A stretch of 64,000 nt of DNA from Actinomycetota bacterium (GCA_020161755.1 JAIUOS010000005.1:62001-126000); one strand, 5' to 3'; counted from the stretch's first letter, positions 40,583-49,851 are shown. Numbers and translations are program-made. Notes: generated by a model from the letters alone, not told the origin.

Positions 40583-41620
40583 TTACTCCGGCGGCGGCAC
40601 CACGCCCAGCTGTGCGGAGACCTGTTCGATCGTCGTCAGCACCGAGACCACCTCGTCCAGCGGGTGCAGCGGAGACTCCACGCGTCCCTGCCCCGCGTAG
40701 CCGGCCAGCGCGACCGCCTCGTAGCTGAGGGCGTCGTAGGGGTCGTGGAAGGTGTCGTCGGTCCAGCCGGCGGTGACCGCCCGTCCGCCGGCGCGGGTGG
40801 TCAGCACGGTCTCGGTCGGTGCGTAGAACGGACGCCGCAGCTCCAGGCGCCCGTGCGACCCGACGACGAGCGCCCGGTTGGGCAGCTCGGAGACGATCGA
40901 GGTGGCGACCATGGCGACCGCGCCGCCCGCCGAGGTGAGGAGAGCCGAGGCCCGCAGGTCGACCCCGTTGGCCAGCCGTTGCCCGGACGCCTGGACGCGC
41001 ACCGGGGTGCCCAGCACCGAGGACGCGAACGAGATCGGGTAGACGCCGACGTCGAGCAGGGCGCCGCCGGCGAGGTCGGGGTTCCACAGCCGGTGCGCGG
41101 GGTCGTAGGGGGTGGCGAAGCCGAAGTCGGCGTCGACCTGGTGGACGTCGCCGAGCGTGCCGGCGGCGAGCAGTTGGCGCAGGACGTCGGCCTGCGGCAG
41201 GTACCGCGTCCACATCGCCTCCATGACCAGGACGCCGGCCGCGCGGGCCGCGTCCGCCACCTCGCGGGCATCGCGGGCGGACGCGGCGAGCGGCTTCTCG
41301 ACCAGCACGTGCTTGCCGGCGGCGATCGCGGCCAGCGCCAGCGCGGCGTGCGCGCTGTGCGGGGTGGCGATGTGGACGACGTCCACCGCCGGGTCCTCGA
41401 TCAGGTCCTGCGGCTGTGCGTGCACCCGAGGGATGCCGTGCGTCGCGGCGAAGGCGGCGGTGCGCTCGGCGTCCCGGGCGGCCACCGCCACCACCCGCTG
41501 GTCGGTGCGCCGGGTCACCGCCCTGACGAAGGCGGCCGCGATCCAGTTGGTGCCGATCACGCCCCAGCGCAGGGACGGGACCGGCTCGGCGAACAGCGGA
41601 CGGGGCAGCGGCAACGACAT
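40583..41620 (-). CDS. Gfo/Idh/MocA family oxidoreductase
   Basis: A 345-aa NAD(P)-dependent sugar-type dehydrogenase. The N-terminal Rossmann fold has GVIGTNWIAAAFV (the usual GxGxxG is altered to GTNWIA). The catalytic Lys lies in GKHVLVEKPLA, and the C-terminal domain has GGALLDVGVYPISFASSVLG. It is cytoplasmic and probably acts on a sugar or polyol; the substrate is unknown. AAGGAGAGG precedes ATG 41620. It lies downstream of the GH3 gene on the same strand, separated by two palindromic repeats, so it may process a product of that enzyme. Confidence 0.88.
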   Translation of the reverse strand: MSLPLPRPLFAEPVPSLRWGVIGTNWIAAAFVRAVTRRTDQRVVAVAARDAERTAAFAATHGIPRVHAQPQDLIEDPAVDVVHIATPHSAHAALALAAIAAGKHVLVEKPLAASARDAREVADAARAAGVLVMEAMWTRYLPQADVLRQLLAAGTLGDVHQVDADFGFATPYDPAHRLWNPDLAGGALLDVGVYPISFASSVLGTPVRVQASGQRLANGVDLRASALLTSAGGAVAMVATSIVSELPNRALVVGSHGRLELRRPFYAPTETVLTTRAGGRAVTAGWTDDTFHDPYDALSYEAVALAGYAGQGRVESPLHPLDEVVSVLTTIEQVSAQLGVVPPPE

Positions 41621-41639
41621 GACGACCTCTCCTTTGAGC

Positions 41640-41670
41640 GGACCAAAAGGGGACTGTCCCCTTATGGTCC
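41640..41670. repeat. Palindromic repeat, copy 2
   Basis: Core AAGGGGACTGTCCCCTT with outer arms GGACCAAAA / TATGGTCC (one mismatch). It lies between the Gfo/Idh and GH3 genes, both on the minus strand, beside copy 3. Confidence 0.85.
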
Positions 41671-41687
41671 AGAACCCGCGCCTGGAG

Positions 41688-41720
41688 CGAAACGAAAGGG
41701 GACTGTCCCCTTTCGTTTCG
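41688..41720. repeat. Palindromic repeat, copy 3
   Basis: A perfect palindrome of 33 bases with outer arms CGAAACGAAA / TTTCGTTTCG around GGGGACTGTCCCC. It ends 6 bases before the GH3 stop codon. Confidence 0.9.
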
Positions 41721-41726
41721 CTGGGG

Positions 41727-43994
41727 TCAGCGGACCGACAGCACCACGCCCTCGCCGGACGCGACCGCGGACGAGCCGCCGACCCAGACGTCGATCTCGG
41801 TGGCGTCCTGCACCCAGTCGTGGCTGACCGCGCTCCAGTAGCGCAGCTGGTCCTCGCCGAGCTCGAACGTGACCGTCCGGGTCTCGCCGGCGGCCAGCGT
41901 GATCCGCTCGAAGCCCTTCAGCTCGCGCAGCGGCCGGCTCGACAGGCCGTGGCGCTGGTGGATGTACAGCTGCACCACCTCGTCGCCGGCAACCATCGAG
42001 GAGTTGGTGACGTCCACCGACACGGTCGTGCTGGCGCCCACCGCGATCTCGGACGGCTCCAGCCGCGGCCGCCCGTAGCTGAAGGACGCGTAGGACAGCC
42101 CGTGGCCGAACACGAACAGCGGCGTCGACTCCTCGCCCCAGTAGCGCTGGTGCGCCTCCTCCGGCTGGAACGTGCGGTAGTGGCTGTACACCATCGGCAC
42201 CTGCCCGACCGTCCGCGGCCAGCTGAACGGCAGCTTCCCGCCCGGTGCCACGTCCCCGAACAGGGCGGACGCGACCGCGGCGCCACCCTGACTGCCGGGG
42301 TACCAGACCTGGAGGATCGCCGGCGCGTGCTCGGCCGCCCAGCGCAGGTCGAGCGGACGGCCCGACATCACCAGCACGACGGTCGGCGTCCCGGTCGCCA
42401 CGACGGCCTTCAGCAGCTCCAGCTGGCGTCCGGGCAGGTCGAGGGTGGAGGTGGACGCCTTCTCGCCGATCATGTTCTGCGCCTGCCCGACCACCACGAC
42501 GGCCACCTCGCTGCCGCGGGCCAGCTCGACCGCGCGCGCCAGCTCGGCGTCGTCGTCGAAGCCCTCGGGGACGGTCGGCAGGCCGTGGTCCATGCGGTCG
42601 AACATCGACTCGAACACCCGGGTGTCCGGACGCACGCCCGGCGCGAACTCGACCTGGACGCCTTCGCCGGCGCGGGCCCGGATGCCGTCGAGGATCGTCA
42701 CCGTCTCGGTGACGTCGTGATCGAAGACCCACGGGCCGAGCGTGTCGCGCTCGGCGTCGGCGAGCTGGCCGATCACGGCGATCCGCTGCTGGCCGGCCAG
42801 CGGCAGGAGGCCCTCGTTCTTCAGCAGCACGAACGTCTTGGCGGCCGCCTTGCGCGCCACCTCGCGGGACGCGGCGTCGGCCAGCACGCCCGGGGCGGCG
42901 GCCTCGTCCACGTACGGGTGCTCGAACAGCCCGATCCGGAACTTGGCCTCCAGCACGCGCCGGACGGCCTGGTCGAGGTCGGCCTCGTCCACGCGTCCCT
43001 CGGTGACCGCCTGCGGCAGCCGGCTGAAGGCCGGGTCGAACATGCACATCTCCATGTCGAGGCCGGCGTTGAGCGCGCGGGCGGCGGCGTCGGTGAGGTC
43101 GGACGCGAAGTGCTGCACCTCCAGCGACCGGACGGCGTTCGCGTCGCTCACCACGAAGCCGTCGAACCCGAACTCGGTGCGCAGGATGTCGGTCAGCAGC
43201 CACCTGTTGCCGCTGGCCGGGACGCCGTTGAGGTCCATGTAGGCGCTCATGATGTTGCCGGCGCCGGCCTCGACCGCCGCCCGGAACGGCGGCAGGTAGA
43301 CGTTGTGCAGCTCGGCGTCGGAGATGTCGGAGTCCTCGTAGTCGCGGCCGCCGCGGGCCGCGCCGTAGCCGGCGAAGTGCTTGGGCCCGGAGATCACGTT
43401 GGCGTCGCCGAGGTCGCCCTGGAAGCCGCGCACCTGGGCGGCGGCCACCGCGGCGCCGAGGCAGGGGTCCTCACCGGCCCCTTCGATGATGCGGCCCCAC
43501 CGTGGGTCGCGGGCGATGTCGACCATCGGGGCGAACGTCCAGTCGATACCCACGGCGCGGGCCTCGCGGGCGGCGACCGACTGGCCCTCGGCGATCACGT
43601 CCGGCGACCACGACGCTGCCAGCGCGATCGGCACCGGCAGGATCGTCCGCAGGCCGTGGATGACGTCGAAGCCGAAGATCACCGGGATGCCGAACCGGCT
43701 GCCCTCGATCGCCTTGCGCTGGAGCCGGTTGTGCAGCGCCGCGTCGCGGACGAACAACAGCGAGCCCGCACCGCCCTGCTCCAGCGCGGCCTCGACCCCG
43801 GCCGGCTGCATCGCCATCGACCGGGCCTCCTCCGGCATCGCGGCCAGCGCCTCGGCCGAGGGCAGCTCACCGGTGCCGAAGTAGAAGTACTGGCTCAGCT
43901 GGCCGGCCTTCTCCTCCAGCGTCAGCCTGCTGAGCAGGTCGGCAGCCCGTTCCTCGGGGCTCAGGGTGGCGTCCTGGTAGGGCAGTTCGGGCAT
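41727..43994 (-). CDS. GH3 beta-glucosidase, BglX type
   Basis: A 755-aa GH3 enzyme. The N-terminal TIM barrel starts ERAADLLSRLTLEEKAGQLSQY, and the nucleophile Asp is in FDGFVVSDANAV near residue 282. GPKHFAGYGAARGGRDY holds the conserved KHF-G-Y region. The alpha/beta sandwich and FnIII-like domain (HGLSYASFSYGRP, LYIHQRHGLSSRPLRELKGF) follow. No signal peptide is visible, unlike periplasmic E. coli BglX. It hydrolyses beta-glucosides or xylosides; linkage is not readable. Confidence 0.92.
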   Translation of the reverse strand: MPELPYQDATLSPEERAADLLSRLTLEEKAGQLSQYFYFGTGELPSAEALAAMPEEARSMAMQPAGVEAALEQGGAGSLLFVRDAALHNRLQRKAIEGSRFGIPVIFGFDVIHGLRTILPVPIALAASWSPDVIAEGQSVAAREARAVGIDWTFAPMVDIARDPRWGRIIEGAGEDPCLGAAVAAAQVRGFQGDLGDANVISGPKHFAGYGAARGGRDYEDSDISDAELHNVYLPPFRAAVEAGAGNIMSAYMDLNGVPASGNRWLLTDILRTEFGFDGFVVSDANAVRSLEVQHFASDLTDAAARALNAGLDMEMCMFDPAFSRLPQAVTEGRVDEADLDQAVRRVLEAKFRIGLFEHPYVDEAAAPGVLADAASREVARKAAAKTFVLLKNEGLLPLAGQQRIAVIGQLADAERDTLGPWVFDHDVTETVTILDGIRARAGEGVQVEFAPGVRPDTRVFESMFDRMDHGLPTVPEGFDDDAELARAVELARGSEVAVVVVGQAQNMIGEKASTSTLDLPGRQLELLKAVVATGTPTVVLVMSGRPLDLRWAAEHAPAILQVWYPGSQGGAAVASALFGDVAPGGKLPFSWPRTVGQVPMVYSHYRTFQPEEAHQRYWGEESTPLFVFGHGLSYASFSYGRPRLEPSEIAVGASTTVSVDVTNSSMVAGDEVVQLYIHQRHGLSSRPLRELKGFERITLAAGETRTVTFELGEDQLRYWSAVSHDWVQDATEIDVWVGGSSAVASGEGVVLSVR

Positions 43995-44061
43995 CGTCGG
44001 CCTCTCTGGTTGCTGTGCCTGGGCAAGGTGCGTCCCGCGTCCGCGGGCACCTCACCCGCTC

Positions 44062-44112
44062 AGCCTAGGACCCGGAGAGGCCGCCGTGTCGAAGAAATGA
44101 GAAGGCTCTCAT
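44062..44112 (-). promoter_or_regulatory. Likely promoter and inverted repeat ahead of the GH3 gene
   Basis: On the minus strand TAGGCT (44067-44062) is a good -10 box, with TCGACA (44092-44087) 19 bases upstream as a possible -35. Just beyond is ATGAGA-AGGC-TCTCAT (44097-44112), a perfect 6-bp inverted repeat that could bind a regulator. Confidence 0.4.
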
Positions 44113-44124
44113 AACTGCCCGGCG

Positions 44125-44976
44125 TCACGACCAGCGGAACTCCATCGCCGCGGCGTGCTTGTCGGTGTCGCGCATGGCGTCCAGCGTGGCCATGTCCGTG
44201 CCGGAGATCTCGAAGTCGAGCTCCGCGTTCTGGCGGATGTGCCCGGTCGACGTGGCCTTCGGCAGCACCACCGCACCCTTCTGGAGCAGGTAGCGGATGC
44301 ACAGCTGCGGCGCGCTGACGCCGTAGCGGGCGGCGATGTCGGCGATCTCGGGGTGGTTGACGATGAGCCCGTGCGCGAACGGGGAGTAGGCCTCCACGAC
44401 GATGCCGTGCTCCGCGCAGGTCGCGACGGTGTCGGACGGGTCGAGCCCGATGAACCACCGGATCTGGTCGACCATCGGCGTCACGGTGCAGGCCGGCAGC
44501 AGGCTCTCCAGGTCGTCGCGGTCGAAGTTGGAGACACCGATCGCCTTCACGCGTCCGCTGGCCAGGAACTCCTCCATGGCCTTCCAGATCTCCCTGTTCT
44601 CCTCGCGGCAGTCCTTGCCGATCTCGTCCCACGGCCACGGCGCATGCACCAGGTACAGGTCGAGGTAGTCGAGGCCGATCTCCTTCATCGTGGTCTCGAA
44701 CTCCTCCACGGCGCGCGCGTAGCTCTTGGCCTCGGCGGGCAGCTTGGACGTCACGTAGACCTCCTCGCGCGCCAGCCCGGAGTCGCGCAGCGCGCGTCCG
44801 ACCGACGCCTCGTTGTGGTACGCCCGCGCGGTGTCGATGTGCCGGTAACCCAGCCGCAGCGCCTCGGAGACGGCGCCGCAGCACTCGTCGCCCTCCTTGA
44901 GCAACCAGGTGCCGAAGCCGATGACGGGGATCGTGGTGCCGTTGGCGAGGGTGTAGGTGTCGGTGAGGACGGTCAT
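44125..44976 (-). CDS. Aldo/keto reductase (AKR5-like)
   Basis: A 283-aa NADPH-dependent reductase. The AKR tetrad is visible: Asp and Tyr in DTARAYHNE, Lys in VTSKLPAE, His in LVHAPWPW. KATSTGHIRQNAE near the C-terminus binds the cofactor. Likely substrates are small aldehydes, ketones or sugars. AAGGAG precedes ATG 44976, and a TAGCGT box at 45006-45001 (minus) gives it a promoter. Its stop is 130 bases before the GH3 start, so the genes could be co-transcribed or separate. Confidence 0.9.
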   Translation of the reverse strand: MTVLTDTYTLANGTTIPVIGFGTWLLKEGDECCGAVSEALRLGYRHIDTARAYHNEASVGRALRDSGLAREEVYVTSKLPAEAKSYARAVEEFETTMKEIGLDYLDLYLVHAPWPWDEIGKDCREENREIWKAMEEFLASGRVKAIGVSNFDRDDLESLLPACTVTPMVDQIRWFIGLDPSDTVATCAEHGIVVEAYSPFAHGLIVNHPEIADIAARYGVSAPQLCIRYLLQKGAVVLPKATSTGHIRQNAELDFEISGTDMATLDAMRDTDKHAAAMEFRWS

Positions 44977-45622
44977 GGTGCTCCTTTGTCGGTCAGCACC
45001 ACGCTAGGGGAGTCCGGCGCGGGAAGGCAGGTACTGGCAGTACCCCGGAGCCCCGGAACGGGCCACCCCAACCACGCCCGAGGTGGAAAACGGGCAATCG
45101 GACGCGGAATTGCCGCGGGCGATTTACGGCGGGTGGCCGTCCCAGGTGTAACGCGCGTTCGGGTCCTTCCGCAGGTGCGCGACCCGAGCCGGTAATCGGC
45201 CTTTGTCAGCTCTCGATCAGCGCGTAGCGGGGCTGGGAGCCCGAACGGGGCCGAACCAGGTGCCACGACGCAGAGAGCTTGCCGGCCACGCTCGGGTGCG
45301 CCTCGGTGAAGGCGCGACGGGGAGCGGGGTGATCGGCGGCCGAGTGCATGGCGGTTGCAGGGGCGAGATCTTGGTCAATGGACATTGGCGGACTCCATTA
45401 CTGGGGGTACGTAATGCAGGTGGTGAGGGTGTTTTCGCACCGCTCGTGGGGGGGTGTCCGATCCACAGGTGGATCGAGGGGCACAACTTTTGCACAAAGG
45501 GGGCCTTCTCGGAAAGAGAATTCCCGCTTCCATTTTCGGGAGTGCGAGGGTTGACGACGCGGGCAGGGTTGGCAGGGTAGGGACGAAAGTGGACGCAGGC
45601 CGCCCCAGCCGAGGAGGAGAGC
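44977..45622. other. Long intergenic region with regulatory palindromes, no gene
   Basis: 646 bases between divergent genes. The left end holds the aldo/keto reductase promoter. The middle has no gene I can support: the 125-codon frame from 45203 has no domain or ribosome site. From about 45380 the base composition falls below its neighbours and palindromes accumulate ahead of the FadN-type gene. Confidence 0.6.
45396..45476 (+). promoter_or_regulatory. Palindromes upstream of the FadN-type gene
   Basis: CATTAC (45396-45401) and GTAATG (45411-45416) form one inverted repeat. CGATCCAC-AG-GTGGATCG (45459-45476) is a perfect 8-2-8 palindrome. They lie 146-227 bases before the start codon. They resemble operators for dimeric repressors, but no regulator gene is adjacent. 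Confidence 0.4.
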
Positions 45623-47941
45623 ATGACCATCGCCGACCGACAGCCCCGGATCCCGCGGGTGTCCTCCTTCGAGCCGGTCCGTCGCGCGGTCGTCGTGGGC
45701 GCCGGGACGATGGGCGCCGGCATCGCCGCCCACCTCGCCAACTGCGGTGTCTCGGTCACCCTGCTCGACCGGGTCGCCGAGGGCGAGGACCGCTCGGCCC
45801 TGGCCCGCAAAGGCATCGCCCGGCAGCTGGCGGTGGGCGGGTTCATGACGCCCGCGTTCGCCGACCGGGTCACCCCGGGCACCGTGGACGACGACCTCGG
45901 CGCCTGCGCGGACGCCGACTGGATCATCGAAGCCGTGTTCGAGGACCCGGCGATCAAGCACGACCTGTACCGCCGCCTCGACGGCGTCCGCCGGCCGGGC
46001 ACGCTGGTGTCGTCGAACACGTCCGGCATCCCGGTGCACGAGCTCGTCGACGGCCACTCCGACGACTTCGCCCGCGACTTCACCATCACCCACTTCTTCA
46101 ACCCGCCGCGCACCATGGAACTGCTGGAGGTCGTCGCCGGCACCGCGACCAGTGCGGCAGCCCGCCGGCGGGTCACCGCGGTGGCCGACTGCCAGCTCGG
46201 CAAGACCGTCCTCGACACCCCGGACACCCCCGGCTTCATCGCGAACCGGCTGGGCAGCCACTGGATGGCGGTCGCCGCGCTCGAGGCCTTCCGCCGCGGG
46301 CTCGACGTCGAGACCGCGGACGCTGTGATGTCGCGTCCGTTCGGCATCCCGCGCACGGGCGTCTTCGGGCTGTTCGACCTGGTGGGCATCAACCTGGTCC
46401 CCCTGCTGTGGCCGGTGCTCCAGAACGCCCTGCCCGCCACCGACGCCTGCCACCGCTACGACCTCGGCACCGACCGGGTGTTCACCCACCTGCTGGCCAA
46501 CGGGCTGATCGGACGCCAGGGGCCCGGCGGCTTCCACCGGCGCCGCAACGAGGTCGGCGAGAAGGTCCAGGAGGTGCTCGACCTGGAGTCGCTGGCGTAC
46601 CGGCCGGTGCGCACCGTCGACGACCCGGCCGCGACGGCGGGTGACCTCGCCGGCGTCCTGGCCACCGACAGCGCCGCCGCCCGCTGGGCGGAGGAGGTCT
46701 TCGTCGAGGTGCTCGACTACGCGTGCGCGATCGCTCCCGAGGTGGCCGAGGACGTGGAGGCCATCGACGACGGGATGCGGCTGGGCTACGCGTGGGCGAA
46801 GGGCCCGTTCGCGCTGGCCGACACCGTGGGCGCCGGCGTCCTGGCCGAACGCTTCACCGCGACCGGCCGGGAGGTGCCGCTGCTCCTGCAGCGCGCGGTG
46901 GAGGCCGGCGGCTTCTACCCGGCCGCCGACTCGGTGCTCGGCACCGACGGCTCGGTGCGCTACCGGCGCCGCGTCGAGGGCGTGGTCACGGTGGCCGAGG
47001 CCCGGCGGAAGAACGGGGTGCTCGCCGAGAACCCGTCCGCCGAGCTTGTCGACCTCGGCGACGGTGTCGCCTGCCTCGCGCTGCGCACGAAGATGAACAC
47101 CTGCGACCTCGGCGTGGTCGAGATGGTGGAGCGGGCGACCGAACTCGGCACGGCCGGGGCGTTCCGGGCGCTCGTCATCGGTTCGGACCACCCGCGCGCG
47201 TTCTCCGCCGGGGCCGACCTGGCCACGTTCGTCCGGTTGCTCGACGCCGGTGACGCGGACGCCCTGCGCGGCTTCGCCCGCCGCGGCCAGCAGGCGTTCC
47301 AGGCGCTGCGCAACGCCGCGTTTCCCGTCGTCGCGGCGGCCCGCGGCTTCGCGCTCGGCGGCGGCAACGAGCTGATGCTGACCGCCGACCGGGTGGTGGC
47401 CCACGCCGAACTGAAGGCCGGCTTCCCCGAGCGGACGGTGGGGCTCATCCCGTGCTGGGGCGGCGTCACCCAGTCGCTGGCCCGGGCGGCCGCGGCCGGC
47501 GCGGACGATCCGGCGGCGGACGCGTTCTGGGTCACGTCGAGCTGCGAGGTGACCCCGTCCGCGTGGCAGGCCGGCGAGTGGCACCTGCTGCGGGGCACCG
47601 ACGAGGTGGTGGCGTCCGCGCGGCGGGTGCTCGCCGAGGCGAAAGCGGTGGCGCTGGAGTTGGCTGCGTCGGGGGAGAAGGCCCCGGCGCCCGGACCGTT
47701 GCCGCTGCACGATCCCGCGTCCGGTGCCCTCGACGCCGGCTGGGCGGACGCGTCCGAGACCGACCGGGCGATCGTCGGCGGGCTCGCGGCGATGCTCACC
47801 GGCGGCGCGGCGGGGGAGACCACGACCGAGGACGACCTGCTCGCCCGTGAGATCGACGTGGCGCTCGACCTGCTCCCGCGGCCGGCGAACACCGAGCGGG
47901 TGCGGCACCTGCTGGCCACCAACCGTCCGCTGGCGAACTGA
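45623..47941 (+). CDS. 3-hydroxyacyl-CoA dehydrogenase / enoyl-CoA hydratase, FadN type
   Basis: A 772-aa bifunctional beta-oxidation protein. The dehydrogenase half comes first: an NAD fold with VVVGAGTMGAGIAAHLANCG (residues ~22-41), a catalytic His in TITHFFNPPRTMEL, and DTPGFIANRLG. The crotonase half follows (GFALGGGNELMLTADRVVA, then AGFPERTVGLIPCWGG). This order matches Bacillus FadN and is the reverse of FadB/FadJ. GAGGAGGAG precedes ATG 45623. No thiolase or acyl-CoA dehydrogenase lies next to it in the window, so its partners must be elsewhere. Confidence 0.9.
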   Translation: MTIADRQPRIPRVSSFEPVRRAVVVGAGTMGAGIAAHLANCGVSVTLLDRVAEGEDRSALARKGIARQLAVGGFMTPAFADRVTPGTVDDDLGACADADWIIEAVFEDPAIKHDLYRRLDGVRRPGTLVSSNTSGIPVHELVDGHSDDFARDFTITHFFNPPRTMELLEVVAGTATSAAARRRVTAVADCQLGKTVLDTPDTPGFIANRLGSHWMAVAALEAFRRGLDVETADAVMSRPFGIPRTGVFGLFDLVGINLVPLLWPVLQNALPATDACHRYDLGTDRVFTHLLANGLIGRQGPGGFHRRRNEVGEKVQEVLDLESLAYRPVRTVDDPAATAGDLAGVLATDSAAARWAEEVFVEVLDYACAIAPEVAEDVEAIDDGMRLGYAWAKGPFALADTVGAGVLAERFTATGREVPLLLQRAVEAGGFYPAADSVLGTDGSVRYRRRVEGVVTVAEARRKNGVLAENPSAELVDLGDGVACLALRTKMNTCDLGVVEMVERATELGTAGAFRALVIGSDHPRAFSAGADLATFVRLLDAGDADALRGFARRGQQAFQALRNAAFPVVAAARGFALGGGNELMLTADRVVAHAELKAGFPERTVGLIPCWGGVTQSLARAAAAGADDPAADAFWVTSSCEVTPSAWQAGEWHLLRGTDEVVASARRVLAEAKAVALELAASGEKAPAPGPLPLHDPASGALDAGWADASETDRAIVGGLAAMLTGGAAGETTTEDDLLAREIDVALDLLPRPANTERVRHLLATNRPLAN

Positions 47942-47950
47942 GGAGGGCCG

Positions 47951-48895
47951 GTGGCGCTGCCCTCGTCCCTGGCCGGACGCCTGCGGGTGCCGGTCGTCGC
48001 GGCGCCGATGTTCCTGGTGTCAGGGCCCGATCTGGTGGTCGGGGCGTGCCGGGCCGGGGTGCTCGGGACGTTTCCCGCGCTCAACCAGCGCACGACCGCC
48101 GGGCTGGAGGAGTGGCTTGACCTCATCGAGGGTGCGCTCGGACCGGACGACGCCCCGTTCGGGGTCAACCTGATCGTGCACCGCACCAACGCCCGGCTGG
48201 CCGACGACCTCGCCGTGGTCGTGCGGCACCGTGTCCCGGTGGTGATCACCAGCCTCGGGGCCGCGCCCGAAGTGGTGGCCGCCGTGCACTCCTACGACGG
48301 CGTGGTGTTCCACGACGTCACGAACGCCCACCACGCCCGCAAGGCCGCGGAGGCCGGGGTCGACGGGCTGATCCTGGTCGCGGCCGGAGCCGGTGGGCAC
48401 GCGGGCGCGCTCAGCCCGTTCGCCCTGATGGCCGAGGTGCGGGCGTTCTTCGGCGGCACGATCCTGCTGGCCGGGGCGTTGTCGTCCGGCTCGGACGTGC
48501 TCGCCGCGCGGGCGATGGGTGCCGACCTGGCCTATCTGGGGACGCGGTTCGTCGCCACCCAGGAGTCGCTGGCCAGCGCGGAGTACCGCGCGCAGGTGGT
48601 GGCGGCGGGCGCGTCCGACATCGTGTACACCGCGAGCGTGAGCACGATCCCGGCCAACTTCCTGCGCCGCAGCCTCGAGCTGGCCGGGATCGACCCGGAC
48701 GCCGCTCCCGGCCCCGTCGACCTGGCGCACGTCACCCGTCCGACGGAGTCCGACGCGAAGGCGTGGCGCGACATCTGGTCGGCCGGCCAGGGCGTCGCCG
48801 GGATCGACGCCGTCCTGCCCGTCGCCGAGGTCGTCGACCGTCTCGCCCGCGAGTACGCGGACGCCCGCTCCCGCCTGCTGGCCAAGGAGCGCTGA
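47951..48895 (+). CDS. Nitronate monooxygenase-like flavoprotein
   Basis: A 314-aa FMN-dependent TIM-barrel protein of the NMO/2-nitropropane dioxygenase family. VPVVAAPMFLVSGPDLV is the flavin-binding start, VFHDVTNAHHARKAAEAGVDGLIL and AAGAGGHAGALSPFAL are conserved, and MGADLAYLGTRFVATQES binds FMN phosphate. GTG 47951 is 9 bases after the FadN stop with AGGAGG in the gap, so it is an operon with fadN. Related proteins are often seen beside acyl-CoA genes; the substrate here may be an acyl-CoA or nitronate compound. Confidence 0.87.
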   Translation: MALPSSLAGRLRVPVVAAPMFLVSGPDLVVGACRAGVLGTFPALNQRTTAGLEEWLDLIEGALGPDDAPFGVNLIVHRTNARLADDLAVVVRHRVPVVITSLGAAPEVVAAVHSYDGVVFHDVTNAHHARKAAEAGVDGLILVAAGAGGHAGALSPFALMAEVRAFFGGTILLAGALSSGSDVLAARAMGADLAYLGTRFVATQESLASAEYRAQVVAAGASDIVYTASVSTIPANFLRRSLELAGIDPDAAPGPVDLAHVTRPTESDAKAWRDIWSAGQGVAGIDAVLPVAEVVDRLAREYADARSRLLAKER

Positions 48896-48917
48896 TCCCG
48901 GACGACGGCGAGCTCCG

Positions 48918-49337
48918 TCAGCCGAGGGCGCGGGTGATCAGGTCCTTGACGCGCTTCTCGACGTCGTCGTTCCACTCCAGGATCGCGAAGGCCGTCGGCC
49001 ACATCACGCCGTCGTCCAGCTTCGCCACGTCATGGAAGCCGAGGTGGCCGTAGCGGGTCTTGAACTTCGCGGCCAGCTGGTAGAAGAAGACCATCTTGCC
49101 GTCGGACACGTACGCCGGGTAGCCGTACCAGGTGCGGCTCATCAGCTGCGGGAAGTCGCGCTTCACGAGGGCGTGCAGGCCCTCGGCGATCGGCTTGTCC
49201 TGCTCGGTCATGCCCTCGATCGCGGTGAGCAGGTCCTGCTCGCCGGCCTCGCCCTCGGCCTGGCGCTTGCGCTCGGCCGCGGCCTGCTTGATCGCGGCCT
49301 TCTCCTCGGCGGTGAAACCCTTCTTCGTCTCTGCCAT
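48918..49337 (-). CDS. DUF1801 (YdhG-like) protein
   Basis: A 139-aa cytoplasmic protein. After a charged N-terminal helix (AEEKAAIKQAAAERKRQAEGE) comes the DUF1801 fold with RTWYGYPAYVSDGKMVFFY, LGFHDVAKLDDGVMWPTAFAI and a C-terminal helix. This frataxin-like fold is found in iron-chaperone-like proteins of unknown function. ATG 49337 with GAGGA upstream. It lies 10 bases downstream of the MmcQ/YjbR gene on the same strand, so the two are probably co-expressed. Confidence 0.85.
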   Translation of the reverse strand: MAETKKGFTAEEKAAIKQAAAERKRQAEGEAGEQDLLTAIEGMTEQDKPIAEGLHALVKRDFPQLMSRTWYGYPAYVSDGKMVFFYQLAAKFKTRYGHLGFHDVAKLDDGVMWPTAFAILEWNDDVEKRVKDLITRALG

Positions 49338-49347
49338 ACCGTCATCC

Positions 49348-49749
49348 TCACATGTCGTGTGCCGGGGCTGACAAGCCCTGATGCCCGTCGATCCCGAGGC
49401 GCGCGGCCAGTTTCGCCGGCGCCACCACGGTGTAGGCGTCCGCGAGCAGGTCGGCGAGCTCACCCTCGTCCACGTCACGGTCGAGCCGGATGCCCAGCCA
49501 GCCCCGGTGCCCTACGTAGGGCGGACGGAAGAACACGTCCGGCCGGCCGGCGACCAGCGCCTCCTGGACGCCCGGACCGGCCGCGCACCACAGGTGCGGG
49601 AAGCCCAGGTCGTGGTGGCCGTCGAGCCAGGCGGTCGCGAACGACGTCCTGCCGCGCACGAACCAGGCGGGCACCCCGTGGCTGGGCCGCTCGGTCACCT
49701 CGGGGAACGCCAGGCAGATCGCGCGGAGTCGTTCGACAAGCGCTGCCAT
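49348..49749 (-). CDS. MmcQ/YjbR family protein
   Basis: A 133-aa CyaY-like protein. PEVTERPSHGVPAWFVRGRTSFATAW and the C-terminal RLDRDVDEGELADLLADAYTVVAPAKLAARL are typical of MmcQ/YjbR, often called DNA-binding though the role is unclear. A TACGAT -10 box 7 bases before ATG 49749 (49762-49757 on the minus strand) implies a leaderless mRNA and settles the start; the longer frame is antisense to the aminotransferase. Confidence 0.87.
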   Translation of the reverse strand: MAALVERLRAICLAFPEVTERPSHGVPAWFVRGRTSFATAWLDGHHDLGFPHLWCAAGPGVQEALVAGRPDVFFRPPYVGHRGWLGIRLDRDVDEGELADLLADAYTVVAPAKLAARLGIDGHQGLSAPAHDM

Positions 49750-49756
49750 GACCCCG

Positions 49757-49762
49757 ATCGTA
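49757..49762 (-). promoter_or_regulatory. -10 box for the MmcQ/YjbR gene, leaderless
   Basis: TACGAT on the minus strand ends 7 bases before ATG 49749. The divergent aminotransferase gene has its own TAGGCT box at 49809-49814 and a normal leader. Confidence 0.5.
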
Positions 49763-49851
49763 GGCCGGCCCACCGACAGTGCGCATCGGCAGGAGCCGTC
49801 CACGCGATTAGGCTCACCCGGGACGAAGGGGAGTCGAGCGGAGGACAGCGG

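Noticed and set aside
45203-45580. 125-codon open frame upstream of the FadN-type gene
   Set aside because: No recognisable domain, no ribosome site, and it overlaps palindromic regulatory DNA.
45551-45580. TTGACG as -35 of the FadN-type gene
   Set aside because: No acceptable -10 box lies 16-19 bases downstream (AGGGTA at 17).
49381-49851. N-terminal extension of the aminotransferase frame
   Set aside because: The extension is antisense to the MmcQ/YjbR gene, and the family start and ribosome site are at 49852.
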